Part shown: in pieces, positions 1-7,920 of the stretch
Numbering within the stretch: position 1 is the first letter of the stretch
Layout: each line of letters starts with the position of its first letter
Assembly: GCA_910585205.1 (NCBI GenBank)
Contig: CAJUCC010000026.1
Span: 1 to 31,650 of the forward strand
Length of the DNA stretch: 31,650 nucleotides
Direction: 5' to 3'
Origin: an uncultured Lachnospiraceae bacterium
Lineage (GTDB): Bacteria; Bacillota; Clostridia; Lachnospirales; Lachnospiraceae
Program-made: the position numbers and the translations under genes
Notes under the pieces: generated by a model
The model's database searches: none
The model's input: only the letters and a program-made list of their open reading frames with translations
Told to the model about the DNA's origin: nothing

Positions 1-566
1 GTACGGAGATTAAAATCTTCCATGGAATCTTTAATCTTTTCATACCCTATGCTCGCCGTATCTGCTTCGTCATCGATAATTAAACAATTTTTCTCACCGT
101 TAATCATCGTGTATCTAATAAAACTACTAATTCTATGCAAATTATCCTTTTGCTTTTTTGCAATAGTGATTAATTTTTTATCCAATTCATACGGTGTTAG
201 CTCATCTTGCAATTTCATAATATCATTCACATCCACTTTATCCTGGTCTATAAATGCCTTAAATTCCTTTCTCATTCGTTTATATGTCTGTTCAACTAAC
301 GCTTTGTTATTTTTAGTCAATATAAAAATATAATCAAATCCATTGTCAAATGCTAACGCCATCAAACCCGTAAACGCTCTTGTCTTTCCACTCTGTATTT
401 CACCCAATAACATGAGGGGATGCTCTCCCTTATAATATGGATTTCCTAAAACTGACGATTGCATATTATCAATGCAAAATTTACAAGCATTTTCAATACA
501 CTGCTTCAATTCATCACTATAACCTGTTTCTCTACATTTTGTTTGGTAGTATTCTCCTAAAATCAT
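1..566 (-). CDS. P-loop NTPase, Z1/DEAD-helicase-like (3' end outside window)
   Basis: The first 188 codons of a gene that runs off the left edge. The ATG at 566 follows AGGAGAAAG at good spacing. Near residues 55-62 is a Walker A motif, GEIQSGKT, followed by a segment typical of superfamily 2 ATPases (FDYIFILTKNNKALVEQT). Near the truncated end is a Walker B of DEAD type, IIDDEADTAS. The QSGKT and DDEADTAS pairing resembles Z1-domain proteins (PF10593), which are often found in restriction, phosphorothioation or other defence loci. That family assignment is from memory of motif style, not from a search. Base composition is much more AT-rich than the core genes that follow, which suggests acquired DNA. 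A helicase subunit of a restriction or defence system is the main reading; a generic phage or plasmid ATPase is the alternative. Confidence 0.6.
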   Translation of the reverse strand, partial: MILGEYYQTKCRETGYSDELKQCIENACKFCIDNMQSSVLGNPYYKGEHPLMLLGEIQSGKTRAFTGLMALAFDNGFDYIFILTKNNKALVEQTYKRMRKEFKAFIDQDKVDVNDIMKLQDELTPYELDKKLITIAKKQKDNLHRISSFIRYTMINGEKNCLIIDDEADTASIGYEKIKDSMEDFNLR

Positions 567-608
567 TCTTTCTCCTAATCATCTTAATTCTTTCATCCCG
601 GAAAAGTA

Positions 609-617
609 TTTATAACA
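609..617 (-). promoter_or_regulatory. Candidate extended -10 promoter for the Z1-like gene
   Basis: On the minus strand the sequence reads TGTTATAAA, an extended -10 (TGn then TATAAA), about 43 bases before the start codon at 566. No convincing -35 is seen. The stretch is very AT-rich, so a chance match is possible. Confidence 0.35.
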
Positions 618-676
618 TATTCTGAAAATTTTATTCTGTATAATTTTTTATGTGAAAGCTTACAAAAACTACCTCA

Positions 677-930
677 TCATTCCAAGCCACCATCAAAATG
701 CTCCACCGCCTCCCTTATAGCTGCTTTCTTCTCTGGCGGGCATATCAGCTGTCTGAAATTATTCGATTTTGGCAGGCTATAGTTTTCCCTCACAATCATA
801 CCATATTTCTGTTTTACTTGTGCAATATACAAGTTGCTAACTTTTAATCCGTATGCTCCAGAACATAATCCTTAATTTCCTCATAGGTTGTTTTACTCTC
901 CGCAGCCGTCAAATCAAGCTCGCTCATTTC
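677..930 (-). pseudogene. Decayed C-terminal tail of RlmD (stop codon plus frameshift)
   Basis: Directly after the rlmD stop codon TAG (931-933) the same frame continues as EMSELDLTAAESKTTYEEIK, then hits a TAA near residue 28. One lost G near 847-850 (ACGGAT where ACGGGAT is expected) shifts the frame, and the next frame continues LKVSNLYIAQVKQKYG and on to a TGA at 677. Joined up this is a roughly 80-residue module that, as I recall it, is found fused to the end of RlmD-type methyltransferases in Lachnospiraceae. Here it is separated by one in-frame stop and one frameshift, so it should not be made. A short independent ORF starting at the ATG near 926 is possible, but it would encode only about 27 residues. 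Confidence 0.7.
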
Positions 931-2331
931 CTATTCCACTTCTATATTCTGTTTTGTATGAAGTTTTGAAAGCAACACGATACTTTCCACATGCCCGGTC
1001 ATCGGAAACATATCCACCGCCCGCACTCTCTCCGGCTCATACCCGCCCGCGCACAGCGCCTTCAAATCCCGTGCCAGCGTCGCACAGTCGCAACTCACAT
1101 ACACGATCTTCTCCGGCCGCATCTGCAGCATCGTGGCGAGGCACCGCTCATCGCATCCCTTCCGGGGCGGATCAACCACGATCACATCCGCCGTAATCCC
1201 TTCCCGGCGGTATTTTTCAGGAAGCACTTCTTCCGCCTTCCCCACGAAAAACGAAGCGTTGCCGATTCCGTTGCGCGCCGCATTATCTCTTGCATCCGCC
1301 ACAGCCTGTGGAACCACCTCCACACCGTAAACCTGCCCGGCCTTTCCTGCCAGAAACAGAGAAATCGTTCCGATACCGCAGTACAGGTCCCAGACGGTCT
1401 CGTTTCCTTTCAAATCCGCAAACTCCGCTGCCACTCCATACAGTTTTTCTGTCTGCACCGGATTGACCTGATAGAACGACAACGGAGAAATCGAAAACAT
1501 AATGTCTCCAATTCTGTCCTCGATCCGTTCTTTTCCCCAGAGCAGCACAATCCGTTCCCCTATAATGACATTTGTGTTTTTTTCGTTGACGCTGTATGAC
1601 ACACTTGTCATGCCAGGAATCACAGCCAGTGCGGCAACCAGTCGTTCCGCAGACGGAAGCTTTTTTCCATTGATAACCAGACATACCATTAACTGCCCGG
1701 TCACAAAACCTTTGCGGATCAGGACATGACGCACAAGTCCCCTTCCCGTTTTCTCGTCATATGCCGGCACATGATATTTTCGCATATACGCCAGCACGAT
1801 TTCCAATATCTCCCGGTTTTCCGGCACGCCCAGCGCACAGTCCGTATTGGCGATAATGCTGTGTGTCCGGCCCGCATAAAATCCCGCGACAAGATTCCCG
1901 TTTTTATCGCTTCCGATCGGAAACTGCGCTTTGTTCCGGTAATGAAACCCGCTTTCCATTCCCACAACGGGTTCCGTTATGCGATCAATCGTCTCTCTCG
2001 AAAAGCCGCCGATCCGCATTAGCGCGTCCTGCACCTTTTTCTGTTTATATTCCAGTTGTTTCTCATAAGACAGCGCCTGCAGCTGACAGCCGCCGCATTG
2101 TCTGTGAACCGGGCATACCGGTTCCACACGAAAAGAAGAAGGCGTGATAACCTTCTCCAATCTGGCATACCCGTAATTTTGTTTTACCTTTGTTGCCCTC
2201 GCCTCCACCGTATCTCCGATCAGCGCATCCTTGACAAAGAACGGGAAGCCGTCGGCCTTGCCGATTCCCTCTCCGCTGCTCCCCATATCTTCTATCTTTA
2301 TGACAACTTTGTCGTTTTTCTGATATTTCAT
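931..2331 (-). CDS. rlmD: 23S rRNA (uracil-5-)-methyltransferase RlmD/RlmCD type
   Basis: SAM-dependent methyltransferase that makes 5-methyluridine in 23S rRNA (TrmA/RumA family). Residues 1-60 form a TRAM RNA-binding domain. Cysteines 73, 79 and 82 (CPVHRQCGGCQLQ), with a later Cys, are the expected 4Fe-4S ligands. The SAM-binding motif DLYCGIGTISLFLA, the VVVDPPRKGC motif and the catalytic-loop YVSCDCATLARDL are all present. I place the start at the ATG at 2331, not at the longer frame from 2376, because GGAGGAG sits 8-14 bases before it. The 466-residue product is of normal length for the family core. It is the last gene of a leftward operon after yhaM. Its usual lineage-specific tail has been lost (see 677-930). 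Whether it methylates one or two uridines cannot be told from sequence. Confidence 0.93.
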   Translation of the reverse strand: MKYQKNDKVVIKIEDMGSSGEGIGKADGFPFFVKDALIGDTVEARATKVKQNYGYARLEKVITPSSFRVEPVCPVHRQCGGCQLQALSYEKQLEYKQKKVQDALMRIGGFSRETIDRITEPVVGMESGFHYRNKAQFPIGSDKNGNLVAGFYAGRTHSIIANTDCALGVPENREILEIVLAYMRKYHVPAYDEKTGRGLVRHVLIRKGFVTGQLMVCLVINGKKLPSAERLVAALAVIPGMTSVSYSVNEKNTNVIIGERIVLLWGKERIEDRIGDIMFSISPLSFYQVNPVQTEKLYGVAAEFADLKGNETVWDLYCGIGTISLFLAGKAGQVYGVEVVPQAVADARDNAARNGIGNASFFVGKAEEVLPEKYRREGITADVIVVDPPRKGCDERCLATMLQMRPEKIVYVSCDCATLARDLKALCAGGYEPERVRAVDMFPMTGHVESIVLLSKLHTKQNIEVE

Positions 2332-2405
2332 ATCACCCACTCCTCCGGCTTTTCCGGCCACACCTGTCGTCCGCACAGGCGGACACCCGCCCGCGCCGGC
2401 CTCCT

Positions 2406-3350
2406 CTACTCCAGATGCGTTTTCCGCACGTTGGATTCAAACAGTCGGTTAAATCCGAGCCAGCCGTCGCTCTGCGCCCCGTTCAGCAGCTCCGTAAAGG
2501 TTTGCAGCCGCGCATCGGTATTGTCTGCAAAATTCAATGCCACAGCCTCGATCAGCGCGGGTTTCTTGGGTGATCCAAATTCATATTCCCCATGATGGGC
2601 CAAAATGCAGTGTTTCAGTTCCCCTTCCAGTCCCTGGGGGAACCCTTTGATTGCCCGTGCCTTTTCCCCGACCATTTCCGATCCCATCACAATATGGCCC
2701 AAAAGCTGCCCTTCATCCGTATAATCGTTTTCCGGGAAAAGAGACAGTTCCCGCGTTTTGCCGATGTCATGGCAGATGGCCGCCGTCAGCAGCAAATCCC
2801 GCTTCAACAGCGGATACGCACTGCAATAATACTCGCAGAGCTTCGCCACACTCAATGTATGTTCCATAAGGCCGCCAACAAAACCGTGATGTACCGTTTT
2901 CGCCGCGGACGACTGCCGGAATGCCCTGATAAACGTTTCATCCTCCCGGAAAAAGCCGTTCAGCAGTTCCCGCAGATACGTATTTTGAATACTGTCGATG
3001 ATGCGTAACAGTTCTGTATACATGGTGTCGGCATCTTTTCCGCTGACCGGCAGATAATCCGCAGGCGAATATTCCCCTTCCTGACAGAGCCGCACACGTT
3101 TGATATTCACCTGCAGCGCGCTTTGAAAGCTTGTCACCTCACCGTAAACCTCAATGTAATCCAAACTGTCAAACTCTCCGATCCCCGCATTATTGGGATC
3201 CCATATTTTACCGTCGATCGTCCCGGTCTTGTCCTGTAAAATCACATTTTCATATGGCTTGCCGTTTTTTGTAACGGCCGATTGTTTATGCTTACACAGA
3301 TATATATCAGATACCCGGTCTCCCTCTTTATAGTCTTTGATAAACTTCAT
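2406..3350 (-). CDS. yhaM: 3'-5' exoribonuclease YhaM
   Basis: Cytoplasmic 3'-to-5' exoribonuclease of Gram-positive bacteria that trims RNA and can act on single-stranded DNA. An N-terminal OB-fold (about residues 10-90, with GKPYENVILQDKTGTIDGKI) binds nucleic acid. An HD phosphohydrolase domain follows, with HHGFVGGLMEH at about 154-164, the metal-binding pair ICHDIGK at about 192-198 and a later HCILAHHGEYEFGSPKKP. Length is 314 residues, normal for the family. The frame opens at an ATG at 3356, but GGGGAG lies only one base before that codon and seven before the ATG at 3350, so I use 3350. It lies 36 bases after the HtrA-like gene and 74 bases before rlmD, on the same strand, probably in one transcript. 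Confidence 0.92.
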   Translation of the reverse strand: MKFIKDYKEGDRVSDIYLCKHKQSAVTKNGKPYENVILQDKTGTIDGKIWDPNNAGIGEFDSLDYIEVYGEVTSFQSALQVNIKRVRLCQEGEYSPADYLPVSGKDADTMYTELLRIIDSIQNTYLRELLNGFFREDETFIRAFRQSSAAKTVHHGFVGGLMEHTLSVAKLCEYYCSAYPLLKRDLLLTAAICHDIGKTRELSLFPENDYTDEGQLLGHIVMGSEMVGEKARAIKGFPQGLEGELKHCILAHHGEYEFGSPKKPALIEAVALNFADNTDARLQTFTELLNGAQSDGWLGFNRLFESNVRKTHLE

Positions 3351-3386
3351 ATCCATGCTCCCCTTCTGTCTGCTTTATTATTTTTC

Positions 3387-4712
3387 TTAATCCAGTTCTC
3401 CCAGCGGCGCCAGAAAACTCATGGCCTTATACTCTTCCTGATTTTTCCGCATCAGTGTTACGTTTACCGTACTGCCCGGCGTGCTGTCCTGCAGCGCCCG
3501 GATATATTCATCATAATTGCCCACCGTCCTGCCGTTGAGACTGACGATGACATCGCCGCTCTGGATACCTGCCTGCATAGCGGGAGAATCCAGTTCAATC
3601 CCTGTCACATATGCCCCGAACGGTACCTGCAGCTTTTCATTTGCTTCCTCTGTGACATCGGTCCCGTAAATCCCCATATATGCCTGACTTTTTCCGTTGG
3701 AAAGGCGTTCAATCGTCATTCTCAATTCCGAAATACCGACGGCGGAAATCATATTTTCCATGTCCGGCGCATTATATTTCTGATCGATCACACCGATAAT
3801 CTCTCCCTGCAGGTTAATCAACACCCCCGTGCCGGCACGGCTGCCGTATATATCGGTTGTAATCAGCTTATACCGGGAATCCACCGTATTCAGTTCATTG
3901 CCGCTGGAAGTCGCCACCCCGTATATCATCGATCCGCTGATTCCCCCGGGACTGCCCATCGCGATAACAGGGCTGCCGGTCAGCGAGGCATAATTCGATC
4001 CGCCCAGTTTCGCTGTGGCAATTTGCTCCCGCGTCGTATCCGCTATTTCCTTATTGTCAATCGCCAGTACGGCCAGACCGGTAATCGTATCTGTCATTTT
4101 GATCTGGGCCTGTGCCTGTGAATTGTCGCAGAATGTCACATTGATCGCTTCCACCGCTTTCACCGGCTCTGCAGACGCCAGCACGAGATACTCCCGCCCG
4201 TTATTGGCGATAATAACTCCTGCGGTCTGTCCTTTGTTCTCATACGTATTGTCAAACCAGTCCTTATCGGAAGTAACTCCCGTCACCGTCACCAGACTCC
4301 GCGAGACATCTGCGGCCAGCTTCTGCAGTCTGCCGTATGTCTTCCGGTACAGCTCCATCTCATCAATCCGTTCCGGAGCCGCTTCCGTCTCTTCCGGCGT
4401 CTCCTCTTCCGGCTCCGATTCCTCCAGTTCCTCATCCACCAGCGCCATATCCTCCGGCAGCATCTCCTGTGTTTCCGGCGGAAAGTTGATATTCTCCGCC
4501 GCCTTCTCAGGATACAGCCAGTTATTAAAAACAGGCTCCAGCACCAGCACAGTCAGACAGGCCACCATGCCGAACAGTACCGCCATGGAAGCGGTCATGG
4601 CCGTACGGCGCAGCAGCTTTCTCTTATTGATCGGCCGCTCCTTGATTTGTTCCCGCATAAAGTCGAATTTGGGAAGTTCCTGTTTCTCCGGTTCTCTCTG
4701 GCGCTCTTCCAT
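3387..4712 (-). CDS. Membrane-anchored HtrA-like protein with PDZ domain, catalytic triad missing
   Basis: A 441-residue protein with a cytoplasmic N terminus, one membrane helix (about residues 34-56), an acidic Glu/Pro-rich linker, a trypsin-like domain and a C-terminal PDZ domain (roughly the last 95 residues, with GDVIVSLNGRTV). The layout is that of HtrA/DegP S1C proteases. All three catalytic positions look replaced: the HVV motif reads LASAEPV, the DLAVL motif reads TGLAVLAI, and GNSGGPL reads RAGTGVLIN. The fold-defining pieces VIAMGSPGGISGS and GEIIGVI remain. I infer a binding or scaffold role at the cell surface, not proteolysis. The start at 4712 is preferred over 4736 because the mapped promoter would begin transcription at about 4737 and a GGAGAG lies upstream of 4712. 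It heads the leftward operon with yhaM and rlmD. Confidence 0.82.
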   Translation of the reverse strand: MEERQREPEKQELPKFDFMREQIKERPINKRKLLRRTAMTASMAVLFGMVACLTVLVLEPVFNNWLYPEKAAENINFPPETQEMLPEDMALVDEELEESEPEEETPEETEAAPERIDEMELYRKTYGRLQKLAADVSRSLVTVTGVTSDKDWFDNTYENKGQTAGVIIANNGREYLVLASAEPVKAVEAINVTFCDNSQAQAQIKMTDTITGLAVLAIDNKEIADTTREQIATAKLGGSNYASLTGSPVIAMGSPGGISGSMIYGVATSSGNELNTVDSRYKLITTDIYGSRAGTGVLINLQGEIIGVIDQKYNAPDMENMISAVGISELRMTIERLSNGKSQAYMGIYGTDVTEEANEKLQVPFGAYVTGIELDSPAMQAGIQSGDVIVSLNGRTVGNYDEYIRALQDSTPGSTVNVTLMRKNQEEYKAMSFLAPLGELD

Positions 4713-4744
4713 CGTCTTGCCCACTCTCCATACCATATAGTATC

Positions 4745-4773
4745 AGTATAGACGATGCGCATTCCACTGACAA
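4745..4773 (-). promoter_or_regulatory. Promoter of the HtrA-like/yhaM/rlmD operon
   Basis: On the minus strand: -35 TTGTCA (4768-4773), a 17-base spacer, and -10 TATACT (4745-4750). Transcription would begin at about 4737-4738, giving a leader of about 25 bases to the chosen start at 4712. Confidence 0.75.
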
Positions 4774-4801
4774 GTTTTTTGTTTCATCCGGCCCGTCTTT
4801 A

Positions 4802-4810
4802 TGGTATACT
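4802..4810 (+). promoter_or_regulatory. Extended -10 promoter of mutS2
   Basis: TGGTATACT is a TGn extended -10. No good -35 is visible. The -10 ends six bases before position 4817, so the expected transcription start falls on or beside the A of the mutS2 start codon. It is divergent from the minus-strand promoter at 4745-4773. Confidence 0.6.
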
Positions 4811-4816
4811 GTCCGT

Positions 4817-7189
4817 ATGAATGAAAAAGTTTTACACACACTGGAATACCATAAGATAATTCAAATACTGACAGACTTTGCATCCTCCCCACCGGGGAAA
4901 GAACTGTGCGCCGGCCTTCTGCCGTCCTCCGATCCGTCGGAAATTGCACAGACGCAAAAGGAAACGGAAGATGCCCTGAACCGCATCTTCAAAAAAAGTG
5001 CGCCTTCCTTTTCCGGCTGCCGGGATCTGACCTATCTGATGAAAAGTCTGGAAATCGGTGCGTCTCTCTCGTCGGGAGAGCTGCTGCAGATCGCATCTCT
5101 GCTCGACTGTACGGCCCGGATTAAGACCTATGGCAGACCGCAGCGCGACGACGAGCCGGCCGATACGCTGACAGAGCGCTTTTCTCTGCTTATGCCGCAG
5201 ACCCAGCTTGCAGGCGAAATCCGCCGCTGCATACCGGAGGAGGATGTCTTTGCGGATGATGCAAGCCCGGCGCTGAAACGGATCCGCAAAAGCCGCACTG
5301 TCATCAATGACAGAATTCACAGCAGATTAAACGAGATGGTAAACGGCTCTTACCGCACCTGCCTGCAGGATGCGGTGATTACCATGCGCGGAAACCGCTA
5401 CTGCCTCCCGGTCAAAGCAGAATACAAAAATCAGGTGCCCGGCATGGTACACGACCAGTCTTCGACCGGTTCCACACTTTTTATCGAGCCTGCCGCCGTC
5501 GTTTCCATGAACAACGAATTGCGGGAACTCGATCTGCGGGAACAGGAAGAGATCGAATCCATCCTGCGCACATTGAGCGCCCTGGCCGCGGAACACGGCA
5601 TGGAGATTTTGTCGGATCAAAAGATCCTCACGGAACTTGACTTTATCTTTGCCAAAGCCTCTCTGGCGCTGTCGCAGAACGCCACCCGGCCTGTTTTTAA
5701 CGACCGCAGAGAAATACACATCCGGCAGGGGCGCCATCCGCTGATCGATAAAAAGTCCGTTGTTCCCATCGACATCCGGCTGGGCGGGGAATTCGACCTG
5801 CTTGTTATCACCGGACCCAATACCGGCGGTAAGACCGTTTCCCTGAAAACCGTGGGACTGTTTACACTGATGGGACAGGCCGGCCTGCACATTCCGGCGC
5901 TGGACCGCTCGGAGCTTTCCGTTTTCCGGGAAGTTTACGCGGATATTGGAGATGAACAGAGCATTGAGCAAAGCCTCAGTACCTTTTCCTCTCATATGAC
6001 CAATACCGTCCGCATTCTGGCGCAGGCCGACGCCGATTCGCTCTGCCTTTTTGACGAACTCGGTGCGGGGACGGATCCGACCGAAGGGGCGGCTCTGGCC
6101 ATCGCCATTCTCGATTACCTGCACGAACGCGGCATCCGCACTATGGCCACAACGCATTACAGCGAGCTGAAAGTCTATGCGCTGACCGCACCGCAGGTGG
6201 AAAATGCCTGCTGTGAGTTCGACGTGGAAACACTGCGTCCGACATATCGTCTTCTGATCGGCATCCCCGGCAAGAGCAACGCCTTTGCAATCTCTTCCAA
6301 ACTGGGACTGCCGGATGATATTATCGACCGCGCGCGCAGTCAGATTGACGAAGAAAAAGAAAGTTTCGAAGAACTGCTGGCAGATCTGGAAGCCAGCCGC
6401 ATCACCATCGAAACCGAACGACAGGAAATCGCCTCCTATAAGCAGGAGATTAAAACATTAAAGGAACAGTTACAGCACAAACAGGAAAAGCTTGACAATT
6501 CCCGGGACAAAATTATCCGGGAAGCCAATGAACAGGCCCGTGAAATTCTCCAGGAGGCCAAAGACATTGCAGACGAGACAATCCGCACATTCCAGAAAGC
6601 GGGTCCCGGCGCCTCGCTGAAAGATCTGGAAAAATCCCGCGAAAAAGTGCGGGGCAAAATCACGGAGAAAAACGACAGGCTTTCTCTGAAAAAGCATGAC
6701 AAAGATGTCGGAAATCTGAAGCCGAATCAGCTCCACAAAGGCGATGCCGTAAAGGTCCTCTCAATGGGCCTGCGCGGTACGGTTCATACGCTGCCGGACA
6801 AAAAGGGTAATCTGTATGTACAGTGCGGTATTATCCGCTCACAGGTTCATATCAGCGATCTGACCCTGATACGGGAGGACACCATTACCGCACCTTCCCT
6901 GCAGCGCACCGGCATGGGAAAAATCAAAATGTCCAAGTCCGCCTCTGTTTCAACGGAGATTAACCTGCTCGGGAAAACCGTTGACGAAGCGCTGGCGGAA
7001 CTGGACAAATACCTCGACGACGCATATCTCGCACATCTGCCAAGTGTACGCATCGTACACGGAAAGGGAACCGGCGCTCTGCGCAGCGCCGTCCACAGAC
7101 AGCTGAAACGCATGAAACAGATCAAAGAGTTCCGTCTCGGGGAATTCGGAGAAGGTGACGCAGGTGTCACAATCGTGACATTCCGCTGA
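4817..7189 (+). CDS. mutS2: Endonuclease/ribosome-rescue ATPase MutS2
   Basis: A 790-residue MutS2 protein. The family has been linked to suppression of homologous recombination and, more recently, to sensing and splitting collided ribosomes (RqcU). The MutS-like ATPase has Walker A GPNTGGKT at 333-340, LFDELGAGTDPTEG as Walker B and ABC-type signature region, and TTHYSELK. A long coiled coil (about 520-620, Glu/Lys/Gln-rich) follows, then a KOW-like part and a C-terminal Smr domain (about 710-790) with VRIVHGKGTGALRSAV. The usual LDLRG motif at the start of Smr reads INLLGKT, so the Asp and Arg linked to nuclease activity in other Smr proteins are absent; this is a family-knowledge inference. 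The start MNEKVLHTLEY fits the family, yet no Shine-Dalgarno sequence precedes it. Confidence 0.95.
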   Translation: MNEKVLHTLEYHKIIQILTDFASSPPGKELCAGLLPSSDPSEIAQTQKETEDALNRIFKKSAPSFSGCRDLTYLMKSLEIGASLSSGELLQIASLLDCTARIKTYGRPQRDDEPADTLTERFSLLMPQTQLAGEIRRCIPEEDVFADDASPALKRIRKSRTVINDRIHSRLNEMVNGSYRTCLQDAVITMRGNRYCLPVKAEYKNQVPGMVHDQSSTGSTLFIEPAAVVSMNNELRELDLREQEEIESILRTLSALAAEHGMEILSDQKILTELDFIFAKASLALSQNATRPVFNDRREIHIRQGRHPLIDKKSVVPIDIRLGGEFDLLVITGPNTGGKTVSLKTVGLFTLMGQAGLHIPALDRSELSVFREVYADIGDEQSIEQSLSTFSSHMTNTVRILAQADADSLCLFDELGAGTDPTEGAALAIAILDYLHERGIRTMATTHYSELKVYALTAPQVENACCEFDVETLRPTYRLLIGIPGKSNAFAISSKLGLPDDIIDRARSQIDEEKESFEELLADLEASRITIETERQEIASYKQEIKTLKEQLQHKQEKLDNSRDKIIREANEQAREILQEAKDIADETIRTFQKAGPGASLKDLEKSREKVRGKITEKNDRLSLKKHDKDVGNLKPNQLHKGDAVKVLSMGLRGTVHTLPDKKGNLYVQCGIIRSQVHISDLTLIREDTITAPSLQRTGMGKIKMSKSASVSTEINLLGKTVDEALAELDKYLDDAYLAHLPSVRIVHGKGTGALRSAVHRQLKRMKQIKEFRLGEFGEGDAGVTIVTFR

Positions 7190-7217
7190 CCGATATAATG
7201 TTTAAAGGAGTACCGCT

Positions 7218-7919
7218 ATGGTAAGCAGACAGAAAATACTCATCGTAGACGATGACAATAATATCGCAGAACTGATCTCCCTTTATCTGACAAAAGAATG
7301 TTTCGAAACCATGATTGTCAACGACGGCGAATCCGTCCTGCCCTCGCTGGATACCTTCCGCCCTAATCTGATCCTGCTGGATCTGATGCTGCCCGGCATG
7401 GACGGCTACCAGGTGTGCCGCGAAGTCCGCGCCAAATCCGTCATACCGATCATTATGCTCTCGGCCAAGGGGGAAATCTTTGACAAAGTACTCGGTCTGG
7501 AGCTGGGGGCCGATGACTATATGGAAAAGCCGTTTGATTCCAAGGAGCTGGTCGCACGTGTCAAAGCCGTGCTGCGCCGCTATAAGGCCGCGCCTGTCCT
7601 CTCCGAAAATACAGACATCAAATGTGTGGAATACCCCGATCTGACCGTGAACCAGACAAACTATTCCGTGATTTATATGGGAAATTCCGTGGAAATGCCG
7701 CCGAAAGAACTGGAGCTACTCTACTTTCTGGCCTCCTCTCCCAACCATGTTTTTACGCGGGAGCAGCTTCTTGACCAGATCTGGGGATACGAATACGCAG
7801 GGGATACCCGGACGGTCGATGTGCATATCAAACGGCTGCGCGAAAAAATCAAGGACCACGCTGCCTGGCGGCTAGCCACCATATGGGGTATCGGTTACAA
7901 ATTTGAGGTGAAGAGCTGA
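7218..7919 (+). CDS. OmpR/PhoB-family response regulator
   Basis: A 233-residue two-component response regulator. The receiver domain (about 1-120) has the acidic pair D11-D12, the phosphoacceptor D55 (LILLDLMLPG) and the conserved K104 in YMEKPFD. A winged-helix DNA-binding domain follows (about 140-230) with the typical ELELLYFLASSPNHVFTREQLLDQIWGYE and TRTVDVHIKRLREKI. AAAGGAG precedes the ATG with good spacing. The gene starts 28 bases after mutS2 and is followed one base later by its histidine kinase, so the three genes may be co-transcribed. The closest well-known relatives are WalR/PhoP-type regulators, but the target genes cannot be read from this window. Confidence 0.93.
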   Translation: MVSRQKILIVDDDNNIAELISLYLTKECFETMIVNDGESVLPSLDTFRPNLILLDLMLPGMDGYQVCREVRAKSVIPIIMLSAKGEIFDKVLGLELGADDYMEKPFDSKELVARVKAVLRRYKAAPVLSENTDIKCVEYPDLTVNQTNYSVIYMGNSVEMPPKELELLYFLASSPNHVFTREQLLDQIWGYEYAGDTRTVDVHIKRLREKIKDHAAWRLATIWGIGYKFEVKS

Positions 7920-7920
7920 A

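Noticed and set aside
2369..2384. Perfect hairpin GTCCGC, loop ACAG, GCGGAC between yhaM and rlmD as a terminator
   Set aside because: No T-run on either strand and rlmD continues on the same strand; at most an mRNA structure.
5327..6157. 276-codon frame on the minus strand inside mutS2
   Set aside because: It lies wholly within the well-supported mutS2 gene, has no recognisable domain or ribosome binding site, and has the Arg/Gly/Val-rich composition of an antisense shadow.
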